DNA of 64,000 bases, taken from contig NZ_JAAGWY010000004.1 in assembly GCF_010686705.1 (NCBI RefSeq), positions 1-64,000 on the forward strand. The letters are read 5' to 3'. How positions within the stretch are numbered: position 1 is the first letter of the stretch; each line of letters starts with the position of its first letter. Shown here in pieces: positions 7,283 through 16,455 of the stretch. Source of the stretch: Leifsonia tongyongensis. Lineage in GTDB: Bacteria > Actinomycetota > Actinomycetes > Actinomycetales > Microbacteriaceae. The position numbers were made by a program, and so were the translations under genes. The notes beneath the pieces were generated by a model that saw only the letters and a list, made by a program, of their open reading frames with translations, was not told where the DNA came from and did no database searches.

Positions 7283-9119
7283 GTCCGCCAGCAGGGCGGG
7301 CAGCCGGCCCGACGAAGCGGCTGCAATCGAGAACCTCTCGGTCAGCCTCGAGCGGGATGGCGTGCGCTCCGACGTCCTGCGCGGCGTCAGCCTCACCGTC
7401 AAGAAGGGCGAGATCGTCGGTCTCGTCGGCGAATCCGGTTCGGGCAAGAGCGTTCTCGCACTCGCCATGATGGGGCTGCTCCCGGCAGCCTCCCGGCCGG
7501 TCATGACGGGAACCATTCGTGTTGCCGGCACCGATGTCGTCAACGGGTCGGCGGACGAGCTCCGGAAGATGCGTCGCGACGACCTGGGCGTCATCTTCCA
7601 GGACCCGATGACGTCCCTGAACCCGACGATGCGTGTAGGCAGGCAGATCACCGAGGCCACGCGCGACGAAGACGAGACCCTCCGGCTCATGTCGGCCGTC
7701 GGGATCGCGGATGCGGCCCTGCGCATCCGCGTGTTCCCGCATGAGCTCTCCGGGGGACTCCGCCAACGGATCATGGCTGCGATCGCCGTCGCCGGCAGCC
7801 CGTCGCTCATCATCGCCGACGAACCCACGACTGCACTCGATGTCACCGTCCAGGCCCAGGTGCTCGACCTGCTGCGAGAGCTCCGCGACGAATTCGGGTG
7901 CAGTGTCGTCCTCATCACCCACGACCTGGCCGTCGCCGGAACGATCGCCGACCGCATCGCAGTTCTCTACGCGGGGCGGATCGCAGAAGTCGGGACGGCA
8001 CCCGACGTGCTTCACCGGCCGACCCACCCCTACACGATCGGCCTGCTGGGCTCTCGACTTTCGCTCGAGACGCCTCGCAACCTTCCCCTGCGCACGCTTC
8101 GGCCGGAAACGGCCTCCGCGGATGAGCGGATGCGCGGCTGCGCGTACCACTCGCGCTGCCCGTTCGCCGTCACGTCATGCGCAGTCGAGCAGCCGCCGAT
8201 CGCGCTGAGCACGGAATCCGGTGCGGAGCGGGAGCGCGCCTGCTGGCGGTCGCTCGACGAGATCCGCGCGGCGACGAACGACGCCGCGGCCGGACTCGAG
8301 GTCGCTGCGGGTGAGCTTCTGGAACGCGGCGGCATCGTTGCGGATGCTCGACCCTCGACCGCTACCCCCGGCGCAGGTCGACCCGCCGTTCAGCTGATCG
8401 ACGTGCACACCACCTTCGTTCTCAAATCGGGCGGCCGCAAGCGCCGCGAGGTCCACGCATTGCGTGGCGTCGATCTGACCGTCATGCCCGGCGAAGCGGT
8501 GTCGATCGTCGGTGAGAGCGGATCAGGAAAGTCGACCCTCCTCCGGGCGATCGCCGGTCTCAACCCGGTGACCTCGGGGCGCGTCGTGCTCGCCGAGGGC
8601 GGCGCGCAGATGGTCTTCCAGGATGCGGGCTCGTCGCTGACGCCGTGGCTGACCGTCGGCGAACTGCTGAATGAACGCCTCCTGCCCCTCCACCTCACCA
8701 AGGCCGAACGGGACAAGCGCATCGAGCGGGCACTGACGTCGATCGGCTTGCCGACCGCCGTCGCACGGGTTCGACCTTCGGAGCTCTCCGGCGGCCAGCG
8801 CCAGCGCGTCGCCCTGGCACGGTCCACCATGATCCCCCCGGCCGTACTGCTGTGCGACGAGCCGACCAGCGCGCTCGACGCGTCGCTCGCCGCCAGCGTG
8901 CTCAACCTCATCCGCGAAATGCGCTCGGAACTCGAGATGACCGTGCTCTTCGTCACCCACGACCTCTCGGTCGCACGCCTGATGGGCGACCGGATCGTCG
9001 TGATGACCCAGGGCGAGATCGTCGAAGTCGGCGACGCCGAAGTCGTCACGCGGCGTCCCGAGCATCCGTACACCAGAAACCTGCTCGCATCCGTTCCCGA
9101 GATCGGAGTCCTCGCATGA
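7266..9119 (+). CDS. Fused DppD-DppF-type ABC ATPase
   Basis: Start set at ATG 7266 because AGGAGG precedes it; it overlaps the previous gene by 17 bp. The 617-residue protein joins two complete ATP-binding subunits. The first has Walker A GESGSGKS (55-62), LSGGLRQR and DEPTTALD, then the Cys-rich oligopeptide-transporter tail (CAYHSRCPF...C). The second has Walker A GESGSGKST (around 416-424), LSGGQRQRVALAR and DEPTSALD. Peptide importers usually encode these as two genes, so one chain powers the permeases that follow. The ATGA overlap with the next gene supports one transcript. Confidence 0.88.
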   Translation: MDSPVKSASRAGSRPDEAAAIENLSVSLERDGVRSDVLRGVSLTVKKGEIVGLVGESGSGKSVLALAMMGLLPAASRPVMTGTIRVAGTDVVNGSADELRKMRRDDLGVIFQDPMTSLNPTMRVGRQITEATRDEDETLRLMSAVGIADAALRIRVFPHELSGGLRQRIMAAIAVAGSPSLIIADEPTTALDVTVQAQVLDLLRELRDEFGCSVVLITHDLAVAGTIADRIAVLYAGRIAEVGTAPDVLHRPTHPYTIGLLGSRLSLETPRNLPLRTLRPETASADERMRGCAYHSRCPFAVTSCAVEQPPIALSTESGAERERACWRSLDEIRAATNDAAAGLEVAAGELLERGGIVADARPSTATPGAGRPAVQLIDVHTTFVLKSGGRKRREVHALRGVDLTVMPGEAVSIVGESGSGKSTLLRAIAGLNPVTSGRVVLAEGGAQMVFQDAGSSLTPWLTVGELLNERLLPLHLTKAERDKRIERALTSIGLPTAVARVRPSELSGGQRQRVALARSTMIPPAVLLCDEPTSALDASLAASVLNLIREMRSELEMTVLFVTHDLSVARLMGDRIVVMTQGEIVEVGDAEVVTRRPEHPYTRNLLASVPEIGVLA

Positions 9120-9982
9120 GTGCGTCCACCGAAATCGCCCCGCGCCGTCTGGGACTGAAGGCGCCGTCCTTCGCATTCCGCGCGGGAAGCCGCCTGAATC
9201 TGGTCATCGTGGGTCTGCTCATCCTCGTCACGCTTGTCGCGGTGTTCGCGCAGGTGCTCGCACCCTACGATCCGATCCAGCCGCTGGGGGGCCTGAACCT
9301 CGCGCCGGGCAGCCCGGGTCACATCCTGGGCACCGACTCGATCGGCCGCGACATGCTGAGCCGCACACTCTGGGGTATCCAGACGAGTTGGTTCGCCTCC
9401 CTCATCATCGTGGCCTCCGGCCTCGTCATCGGGGGAGCGGTCGGCGTCTTCGCCGGTGTCTTCGGTGGTTGGGTGGACAACCTGCTGATGCGCTTCACGG
9501 ACCTGTTCCTGGCTCTGCCGGGAACCCTCGTGGCGATCGCGATCGTCGCAGCCCTCGGCTACAGCCTCGAGAACACGCTGATCGGGATCGCGATCGTGTG
9601 GTGGCCGTACTACGCACGCATCATCCGCGGCGAGACGAAGGCGATCGCATCTCGGCCGCACGTCGAGGCAGCCCGACTCGCCGGGACGTCACGCTCACGG
9701 CTCATCTTCCGCCACATCGTCCCTGGCGTCGTTCCGACGGCCATCGTGACCGCGAGCCTCGACATCGGCAATGTGGTCCTGCTGCTTGCGGGGCTCTCCT
9801 TCCTCGGCCTGGGCCAGGCGGCGCCGGCACCCGAGCTGGGCGCCGACACGGCACGTACCCTGCAGCAACTCCTGACGCAGTGGTGGGTTCCGGTGATCCC
9901 GGGCGTTGCCGTGCTGCTCCTCAGCCTTGTGGTGAACGTCGGCGGCGACGCCATCCGCAACCTCATGAACTCGAAGCGCTGA
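9116..9982 (+). CDS. DppC-type ABC transporter permease
   Basis: Start at ATG 9116 overlapping the ATPase stop; 288 residues. One N-terminal membrane helix (around residues 29-50) is followed by LGTDSIGRDMLSR, a hallmark of the DppC/OppC permease branch, then a five-helix core with the ATPase-coupling EAARLAGTSRSRLIFRHIVP loop. It should form the heteromeric membrane channel with the next gene product. GAGGAGA after its stop provides the ribosome site for the following gene. Confidence 0.88.
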   Translation: MSASTEIAPRRLGLKAPSFAFRAGSRLNLVIVGLLILVTLVAVFAQVLAPYDPIQPLGGLNLAPGSPGHILGTDSIGRDMLSRTLWGIQTSWFASLIIVASGLVIGGAVGVFAGVFGGWVDNLLMRFTDLFLALPGTLVAIAIVAALGYSLENTLIGIAIVWWPYYARIIRGETKAIASRPHVEAARLAGTSRSRLIFRHIVPGVVPTAIVTASLDIGNVVLLLAGLSFLGLGQAAPAPELGADTARTLQQLLTQWWVPVIPGVAVLLLSLVVNVGGDAIRNLMNSKR

Positions 9983-9993
9983 GGAGAACCCTG

Positions 9994-10980
9994 ATGACTC
10001 GATTCATTCTTCGCCGGCTCGGCTCGGCGATCATCCTGATCCTGGTGCTCACCGCGATCATCTTCCTGCTGCAGGCTGTCTCGCCCGGCGACCCCGTCAA
10101 GGCGTACCTCGGCAACAACGCCTCACCGTCGGCGGTCGCCGCCGAGCGTCAGAAGCTCGGACTCAACGACCCGATCATCCTGCAATACCTGCACTTCCTC
10201 GGGAACCTGGTCCAGGGCAACCTCGGCATCTCGTACCGCACGCACCGGCCCGTGATGAGCGACCTGCAGACCTACCTTCCCGCGACCGTCGAGCTGGTCC
10301 TCGTCGCGTTCGTGTTCGCACTCGTGCTCGGCATCCTGTTCGCCGTCTCCGGAGCGCTCCGCTGGAAGGGAAGCGCATACTTCCGCGGGCCGCTCCTCGT
10401 GCTCGCCGTGGCACCGCCCTTCCTGCTGGCACTGGGCGGGATCGTCGTCTTCTACTCGCAGCTGGGATGGCTTCCGGCGTCGGGTCGCGGAGGAAACGCG
10501 GGCGGACCGACAGGGCTCCTGCTGGTGGACAACCTCCTCAGCGGAAACCTCGCCGAATTCGGGGCCGCGTTCCAGCACCTGCTCATGCCCGCGCTCGTGC
10601 TGGCCATCGCGCCGGCGATCGCCATCGGCCGTATTCTCCGCTCAAGTCTGGAGACCACACTCATGGCCGAGTACGTTCGCACGGCAGAGTCCAAAGGACT
10701 CCGGTCGATCACTGTCTTCGGCAAGCACGTCCTCCGCAACTCGGTCGGCCCCGGCCTGTCGATGGCCGGCCTGCAACTCGGCTTCATGTTCGCCGGTGTC
10801 GTCGTCGTCGAACAGATCTTCAGCTGGCCGGGAATCGGCAACTACCTCGCCAGCAGCATCCCGGTATCCGACTTTCTCGCGATCGCCGGAGTCACCCTCG
10901 TGCTCGGAAGCATCTACGTCGTCGCCAACGCGATCGTCGATGTACTCCAGGCCATGGCCGATCCGCGACTCAACGCGTAA
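9994..10980 (+). CDS. DppB-type ABC transporter permease
   Basis: 328 residues beginning MTRFILRRLGSAI, the usual start of DppB/OppB permeases, with about six membrane helices, a large external loop after the first, and the coupling EYVRTAESKGL motif in the second half. GGAGA lies 8 bp upstream of the ATG. It pairs with the preceding DppC-type protein to make the pore for the substrate delivered by the lipoprotein encoded next. The order (ATPase, C, B, binding protein) is the reverse of the classical dpp order. Confidence 0.88.
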   Translation: MTRFILRRLGSAIILILVLTAIIFLLQAVSPGDPVKAYLGNNASPSAVAAERQKLGLNDPIILQYLHFLGNLVQGNLGISYRTHRPVMSDLQTYLPATVELVLVAFVFALVLGILFAVSGALRWKGSAYFRGPLLVLAVAPPFLLALGGIVVFYSQLGWLPASGRGGNAGGPTGLLLVDNLLSGNLAEFGAAFQHLLMPALVLAIAPAIAIGRILRSSLETTLMAEYVRTAESKGLRSITVFGKHVLRNSVGPGLSMAGLQLGFMFAGVVVVEQIFSWPGIGNYLASSIPVSDFLAIAGVTLVLGSIYVVANAIVDVLQAMADPRLNA

Positions 10981-11026
10981 CCGGCTCGATCCCCGCACAA
11001 CCCCCGCCAATGCAAAGGAGCAGCTC

Positions 11027-12619
11027 GTGCACCACCCGTTAGTCAAGAAGTCTGTCGGCGCCCTCGTCGCCGCGCTGGCTGTGACGACCATGATCACGCT
11101 CACCGCGTGCTCGGCCGGCACCGCCCAGCAGAAGGCCAATCCCGCGCCGAACGACGGTACGCTCACCGTCGGTCTGCTCAACGACATCGGCCAGCCGCCG
11201 GACCCCGATGTCTACTACGCGAACAACGGTCTCGCGATCGTACTCAACGCGTACGAAGGGCTCGTCCAGTACAAGAACGACGCCGAGAGTGGGATCCTCG
11301 CTCCTCGGCTCGCGGAATCCTGGACGGTGTCGAAGGACAACACCGTCTACACGTTCAAGCTGCGGCCCGGCGTGAAATTCCACGATGGAACGCCGTTCAC
11401 GTCTGAGGCGGTCAAGGTCTCGTTCGCTCGTCGCCTGTCGATCAACGGTGGTGCTGCCTACATGGTCCAGGGGATCAAGTCGGTGGCGACACCTGATCCG
11501 CTGACAGCCGTCGTCACACTCAAAGCGCCGAACGCGGCATTCCTCGACTACCTTGCTTCGCCGTTCAGCCCGAAGATGGAGTCGCCGACCGGTCTCGCGA
11601 AGAACGCCGGCAGCGACAACGCGCAGACCTACCTGCAGACCCACGACCTGGGCACCGGACCCTACGAGCTGACTGCGGCGCAGGTCGGAACGAAGTACAC
11701 GATGACGCAGTTCCCGGGCTACTGGGGAACGAAGTCGCCGTTCACGACGATCCAGCTTCCCGTGTTCAACGACGTCTCGTCCTTGCAGCTCGCGATCAAC
11801 CACGGTGATGTCTCCGTGAGCGTCGCGAACCTGCCGTCTTCGAGCCTGTCGACCTACGCGAACTCGAAGGCCTTCAACAGCTACATGCTGCCGACCTTCC
11901 AGGCCGCACTCGTGTTCACGAACCCGAGCAAGCCCTTCTTCGCAACGGTCGCCGCGCGCCAGGCGTTCCTCCAGTCGATCGACAAGCAGAAGCTCGTGAC
12001 CGAGGTCCTTGGCGCCCGCTCGACACCGGCGACCACCCTGTACGCCAAGGGTGTCCTCCCGGTGGACCTGAACAAGCAGAGCATGACATACAAGCCGTCG
12101 GTGATGGCGGACTACGCCAAGACGCTCCCGAAGGGGACATCGCTGGTCATCGGCTACGCATCGGACAGCACGAACGCGCAGCAGATGGCGAACATCGTCT
12201 CGGCGCAGCTGCTGGCGGCCGGCATCCACGCCACCGCACAGAGCTACCCGACGTCGCAGATCTTCGCGTGGGCGAGCAACCCGAGCAAGGGACCGGATGC
12301 GTTCATCGACGGCAACAACGGCCCCGATGGTGGCAACCCGTACATGTGGGGCCACGTGTTCTGGGACAAGACCGGTGGGATCAACTACTTCGGTTGTGAC
12401 GATCCTTCCACCGACGCCGACCTGAACCAGGCCGTGCAGACCGGAAGCAACGACCTGTTCGCGAAGGCTGCGAAGACCTACGAATCGACCGGTTGCTACA
12501 TGACGCTCTCGGACAACCGCGACTGGGTCGTGTCCCAGAAGTGGCTGCAGGGCGTGCCGCAGGCGCACAACATCGGCGCGAATGAGCTTGACTACAGCAA
12601 GCTCTCCATCAAAAAGTAG
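11027..12619 (+). CDS. ABC transporter substrate-binding lipoprotein (SBP_bac_5)
   Basis: A GTG start at 11027, with AAAGGAG upstream, gives 530 residues. The N-terminus is a lipoprotein signal ending in the lipobox LTAC (Cys around residue 27). The body is an extracellular peptide/nickel-type (family 5) binding protein with YEGLVQY and KFHDGTPF motifs. Family members bind peptides but also opines, glycosides and other amino-compound conjugates, so the name does not fix the ligand. It ends the operon: a strong hairpin follows at 12633. Confidence 0.87.
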   Translation: MHHPLVKKSVGALVAALAVTTMITLTACSAGTAQQKANPAPNDGTLTVGLLNDIGQPPDPDVYYANNGLAIVLNAYEGLVQYKNDAESGILAPRLAESWTVSKDNTVYTFKLRPGVKFHDGTPFTSEAVKVSFARRLSINGGAAYMVQGIKSVATPDPLTAVVTLKAPNAAFLDYLASPFSPKMESPTGLAKNAGSDNAQTYLQTHDLGTGPYELTAAQVGTKYTMTQFPGYWGTKSPFTTIQLPVFNDVSSLQLAINHGDVSVSVANLPSSSLSTYANSKAFNSYMLPTFQAALVFTNPSKPFFATVAARQAFLQSIDKQKLVTEVLGARSTPATTLYAKGVLPVDLNKQSMTYKPSVMADYAKTLPKGTSLVIGYASDSTNAQQMANIVSAQLLAAGIHATAQSYPTSQIFAWASNPSKGPDAFIDGNNGPDGGNPYMWGHVFWDKTGGINYFGCDDPSTDADLNQAVQTGSNDLFAKAAKTYESTGCYMTLSDNRDWVVSQKWLQGVPQAHNIGANELDYSKLSIKK

Positions 12620-12632
12620 GACAGTGAAAATC

Positions 12633-12672
12633 CTCGGGTGGGGCGAAGCGGGTGAATTTCGCCCCACCCGAG
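12633..12672 (+). terminator. Perfect 15-bp hairpin terminator
   Basis: CTCGGGTGGGGCGAA (12633-12647) pairs without mismatch with 12658-12672 around a 10-nt loop. No T-run follows, as is common in actinobacteria. It lies directly after the binding-protein gene and separates the catabolic operon from the regulator/MFS pair. Confidence 0.75.
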
Positions 12673-12729
12673 TGCACGACACGACAATGACGCGTTTCTC
12701 GAGAGAGAAGCGGAACCAGGGGCACGAAC

Positions 12730-13437
12730 GTGACTGACAATATGAACGCCAGAGTCGACCCGACCAAGAAGGATTCACTGTCGCGGCAGACCTACCTCGA
12801 GTTGCGCCGGGGGATCATCCTCGGCCAGTACCCTCAAGGCTCGCGACTGGCCGAGCAACGGTTGGCCGAAGAGCTCGACATCTCCCGGGTACCGCTACGC
12901 GAGGCGGTCCCTCAGCTGGAGATGGACGGATTCGTGCAGACGTTTCCGCGCCGAGGAACCGTCGTCACATCGTGGGACACCAAACGCGTGAACGACCTGT
13001 TCGACCTGCGCCTGTGTCTCGAAGTCGGCGCCGCACGGTATGCCGCGCGCGAAGTGGCCGGCGGAACGCGCATCCGTCCGCTTCAGGATGCGTTGCGCCA
13101 CTCTCAGAACGTGGTGCACGAAGGCGACCCGTACGAGATCGCGCAGGCCAGCGTCCAGTATCACGAAACCGTGGTCGAGCTGACCGACAACGCCCTCATG
13201 AAATCGCTCATGAGGTCGGTCTCAGGGCAGATGCTCTGGCTCTTCTACCTGACGTCGCAGCTCGACGCCGCGGACGCGTTCGACGACCACGTCAACCTGT
13301 GCGACGCAATCGCTTCGGGAAACGAGCGGGTCGCCGAGGCGGTGGCCTACGCGCACATCGAGCGCGACCGCATCCCCTCCTTGTCTGCACTCACGGCGCC
13401 GTACGGCTTGAACGCGTCGCTCATGTCCGACCGATGA
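12730..13437 (+). CDS. GntR-family (FCD) transcriptional regulator
   Basis: 235 residues from GTG 12730. A winged helix (around residues 18-80, with LAEELDISRVPLREAV as recognition region) is joined to a C-terminal FCD ligand domain (around 90-220). FCD regulators usually sense small carboxylic or sugar acids. It probably represses the adjacent catabolic cluster: GTATAC sites covering the promoter at 1012-1040 fit the kind of operator used by this family. ATGA overlap couples it to the MFS gene. Confidence 0.85.
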   Translation: MTDNMNARVDPTKKDSLSRQTYLELRRGIILGQYPQGSRLAEQRLAEELDISRVPLREAVPQLEMDGFVQTFPRRGTVVTSWDTKRVNDLFDLRLCLEVGAARYAAREVAGGTRIRPLQDALRHSQNVVHEGDPYEIAQASVQYHETVVELTDNALMKSLMRSVSGQMLWLFYLTSQLDAADAFDDHVNLCDAIASGNERVAEAVAYAHIERDRIPSLSALTAPYGLNASLMSDR

Positions 13438-14684
13438 CCGGTTCGTGGCGTCAGTCACGGCCCGCGCTGATCGTCGCACTGATCAGTTGCGTGCTCGCCT
13501 TCCAGCTCGGCGTGACCATGGTGACCCCCGTTCTCGACCGCATCGGAAACGAACTCGGGATCCCGGCATCTGCGGTCGGTGCGTCGCAGACACTGTTCTT
13601 TCTCGCCGGCGGCGTGTCCTGTCTCGTCTGTGTCAGGTTGAGCGACCGTTTCGGCCGGAAGCCGCTGCTGTTCAGCATCATGATCGCATCGACTGTCGGA
13701 GCCTTCCTCATCGCGTTCGCGCCCTCGGTGTTGACCCTGATGGTGGGTCGGACGCTGCAGGGATGGGCTAGTGCGGTCTTTCCTCTGGTCTACCTGCTGC
13801 TGCGTGAAACCCTCCCTGGAAGGAGATTCGGACCCGCAGTCGGAATGGTGAGTGCGTTCGGTGGTGGCCTTTTCGGTGTGGACGGTCTGATCGGCGGGGC
13901 GCTGGGCGATCGCGTCGGCTCTCGTGCCGTGTTCATGGCACTCGCTGCCTTCGGGGCACTCGCGGTCGTCGCGAGCGCGCTAATCGTGCCGATGGTGCGA
14001 CCGGCGCCGGCCATCGTCGCGCGATCGGGCTGGCGGAGCGCCATCGCAGACCTTCGGCTTCTGCACGGCCGCTCAGCCTGGCCGTTTCTTCTGTCGACGA
14101 TGTGCGGCATCGCCGGCGCGTTCGCGGTGATGACGTATCTCATCTCCCTGCTCTCGCAGGATGCCATGAGAGGATTCGGTCTCGACTCGACGGGAACGGC
14201 CATCGTGTTCCTGGTGCCGGCGGGACTCATCGCACTCATCAGTGCGCCGATCGCCGGACGGCTCGCGCCTCGATTCGGGTGGTCGCGCATCCTCAGACTC
14301 GGCCTCGCCGGGTCGGCTGCAGCCCTCGCGATCGTGGCGCTGTTCACCTCGCAACTGTGGATCGTCTTTGCCGCGACGTGTCTGCTGGGGTTGTCGTTCA
14401 ACGGCACGGTGCTCCCGATGATCAACGGACTGTCGGTTCTGCTGACGCCCGCCGAGAGTCCCGGCCTCCTCCCTGCACTCAACGGCGTGTGCGTCGGAGT
14501 GGGGGCTTCTCTCGGAGTCGCGCTTGTCGCGCCTCTCGTCGCCTCGGGATCACCTGGGGGATACGCCGGAGCATTCTGGTTGTGCTGCGGGCTCGTCGTT
14601 GTGGCTCTGTGTGCTGCGTTCGCCGTGAGGTTACCTGATCCCCTGAGTGCGGAGGTCGTGCCGGCGATGGCCGTCGAGGCGTAA
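13434..14684 (+). CDS. MFS transporter linked to the catabolic cluster
   Basis: 416 residues, about 12 membrane helices, with the MFS loop 2-3 motif CVRLSDRFGRKPL. It overlaps the GntR gene by 4 bp, so the two are co-translated. The ABC importer already serves uptake, so this protein may export an end product or import a related compound. It has no helix-linked domain that would reveal a substrate. It ends 20 bp before the convergent dinB gene. Confidence 0.8.
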   Translation: MTGSWRQSRPALIVALISCVLAFQLGVTMVTPVLDRIGNELGIPASAVGASQTLFFLAGGVSCLVCVRLSDRFGRKPLLFSIMIASTVGAFLIAFAPSVLTLMVGRTLQGWASAVFPLVYLLLRETLPGRRFGPAVGMVSAFGGGLFGVDGLIGGALGDRVGSRAVFMALAAFGALAVVASALIVPMVRPAPAIVARSGWRSAIADLRLLHGRSAWPFLLSTMCGIAGAFAVMTYLISLLSQDAMRGFGLDSTGTAIVFLVPAGLIALISAPIAGRLAPRFGWSRILRLGLAGSAAALAIVALFTSQLWIVFAATCLLGLSFNGTVLPMINGLSVLLTPAESPGLLPALNGVCVGVGASLGVALVAPLVASGSPGGYAGAFWLCCGLVVVALCAAFAVRLPDPLSAEVVPAMAVEA

Positions 14685-14703
14685 CGGTTTCACGGTCCGC
14701 CCG

Positions 14704-15900
14704 TCATTCGTGTTCCGGCAGGAGCGGCGTCGACCAGCCTGGATCGCGACCGAGTTGCGCAGCACGGGCGACCGATGTTGCGCCGAAGCGGTCGCGAAGT
14801 GCGTCAAGCACGGTGTCGAGGCGAGCTCCGTCCTCCCAGTCGATCGGCAGTTCGGGCTGGAAACTGTCGGCTCGTCCCAACTGCGACAGCGATACGCCGA
14901 TGAGAGTGATGCCGCGTTCCGTGATCTCCGGATGAGCGGCTGCGAGGAGGCCGCGCGCGATGGTGAGCAGAACGGACGTCCGGTCTGTCGGAAAGGGGAG
15001 GGTGCGGGACCGAGTCGCTTTGGCAAAGTCGCCGTAGCGCAACCGCAGTACGATCGTGCGGCAGGTGCGGTCGCCGTCGCGGAGCCGGCGAGCGAGCCGG
15101 TCAACGATCTGAGTGAGGATGACGTCGAGCTCCTCTGCCGATCGCGGACGGTTTCCGAGCGCACGCTGAGAGCCGATGGACCCGCGTCGCCGCGTCGTGT
15201 CGACCGGGCGCGGATCCCGCAGCCGGGCCAGCGCGTGCAGGTGCGCGCCCGTCGCCTTGCCGAGCAGCTTCTCGGCCGTCGCTTCTTCGAGCTCGGCCAG
15301 CTGACCGACGGTGCGGATGCCGAGCCGGTGCAGCTTCTCTGCGGTAACGGCGCCGACCCCCCACAGCCGTTCGACCGGGAGGGGGAGCAGGAATTCCTGT
15401 TCCCGCTCGGGTTCGACCAGGAGCAGTCCGTTGGGCTTGCTCACCGCGCTGGCGACCTTGGCGAGGAACTTGGTCCGTGCGATCCCGACCGAGATGGCGA
15501 GACCGACCTCTGTGCGAACCCGCTCCCGCAATCGCATCGCGATCTGTTCGGGCGTGCCCGCGATGCGCCGCAGCCCCCCGACCTCCAGGAACGCCTCATC
15601 GATCGACAGTCCCTCCACGATCGGGGTCGTGTCGCGGAAGATCGCGAACACGTCTTTGCTTGCCTGGGAGTATGCGTCCATGCGCGGCGGGACGACCACG
15701 GCCTCCGGGCACAGGTCTCGAGCCTGCCGCCCGCCCATCGCGGTGCGCACCCCCCGCGCCTTCGCCTCGTAGCTTGCCGCGAGCACGACGCCCCCTCCGA
15801 CGATGACGGGCCGGCCGCGCAGTGCGGGCGCGTCGCGTTGCTCGACTGAGGCGTAGAACGCGTCGAGATCCGCGTGCAGAACAGTCGCCTCGCCCCGCAT
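14704..15900 (-). CDS. dinB: DNA polymerase IV (Y-family)
   Basis: 398 residues counted from the ATG at 15900; the frame is open to 15960 but family N-termini favour this start (VLHADLDAFYASVEQ). Catalytic acids are visible in HADLDAF and in SIDEAFLEV; GVGAVTAEKLHRLGI is the helix-hairpin-helix. The C-terminal little-finger domain is complete. It performs error-prone translesion synthesis in the cytoplasm. No partner such as dnaE2 or imuA is adjacent. Its upstream region contains the TetR-type palindrome at 15975-15992. Confidence 0.9.
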   Translation of the reverse strand: MRGEATVLHADLDAFYASVEQRDAPALRGRPVIVGGGVVLAASYEAKARGVRTAMGGRQARDLCPEAVVVPPRMDAYSQASKDVFAIFRDTTPIVEGLSIDEAFLEVGGLRRIAGTPEQIAMRLRERVRTEVGLAISVGIARTKFLAKVASAVSKPNGLLLVEPEREQEFLLPLPVERLWGVGAVTAEKLHRLGIRTVGQLAELEEATAEKLLGKATGAHLHALARLRDPRPVDTTRRRGSIGSQRALGNRPRSAEELDVILTQIVDRLARRLRDGDRTCRTIVLRLRYGDFAKATRSRTLPFPTDRTSVLLTIARGLLAAAHPEITERGITLIGVSLSQLGRADSFQPELPIDWEDGARLDTVLDALRDRFGATSVARAAQLGRDPGWSTPLLPEHE

Positions 15901-15974
15901 CCGCCCTCCGATCGATCGCGCGTCGAGAGAATGGTCGCACGGACCGCGGACACCGGTCACGACAACCCAACACG

Positions 15975-15992
15975 ATTGACCGGTCGGTCAAT
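15975..15992. promoter_or_regulatory. TetR-type palindromic operator
   Basis: ATTGACCGGTCGGTCAAT is an 8+2+8 perfect inverted repeat of the TTGACCG/CGGTCAA type bound by many TetR regulators. It lies between the divergent dinB and SPW genes. The TetR protein at 16456-17067, downstream of the SPW gene, is the likely ligand. Confidence 0.65.
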
Positions 15993-16055
15993 CAATTCTA
16001 GAATCAGGGCTGACCCCCAGATCGGGAGCCAACTGACGAAGGGATGTTGGTGTCG

Positions 16056-16409
16056 ATGAAGAAATGGACTCGCTGGCAGGACTGGGTGGCCGTCGCTACC
16101 GGTCTGTATGTGGCCTTGTCGACGATCTGGACGCCCCAGATGGGGTCCTCAGCGCCGATCATGATCGTCCTGGGCGTGTTGCTGATTGCAGCGGGCGTGT
16201 GGAGCCTGGCGATGCCGGGGCTCGTCGCGATGGAGTGGATCCATGTCGCTCTCGGCGTCCTGCTCATCATCTCGCCGTGGGTGGGCAACTACGTCACGAG
16301 CGCCGGAGCGGCGTGGACCTCGTGGATCGCGGGAGCCATCGCGGTGATCGTCGGCCTCCTGGCCGTGCAACCGGCGACGAAAATGCATCACGCGCAGGCG
16401 ACTCACTAG
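16056..16409 (+). CDS. SPW-repeat membrane protein
   Basis: About 117 residues with four membrane helices. The sequence contains the SPW family pattern (an early WQDWVAVATGLYVALS block and a later LLIISPWVGNY). Function of SPW proteins is unknown. Start is uncertain: AAGGGA sits immediately before ATG 16044, six bases before GTG 16050 and twelve before ATG 16056. It is followed by a hairpin and the TetR gene, and preceded by the TetR-type operator, so a TetR-controlled unit is likely. Confidence 0.7.
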   Translation: MKKWTRWQDWVAVATGLYVALSTIWTPQMGSSAPIMIVLGVLLIAAGVWSLAMPGLVAMEWIHVALGVLLIISPWVGNYVTSAGAAWTSWIAGAIAVIVGLLAVQPATKMHHAQATH

Positions 16410-16421
16410 AACTATCCGATC

Positions 16422-16448
16422 GCGAGGGGCCGGTCACCGGCCCCTCGC
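16422..16448 (+). terminator. Perfect GC-rich hairpin
   Basis: GCGAGGGGCCGGT (16422-16434) pairs perfectly with 16436-16448, a 13-bp inverted repeat with a one-base centre (effectively an 11-bp stem with a 5-nt loop). It ends 7 bp before the TetR start codon, so it may terminate SPW transcription partially or attenuate the regulator. Confidence 0.6.
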
Positions 16449-16455
16449 CCAACCT

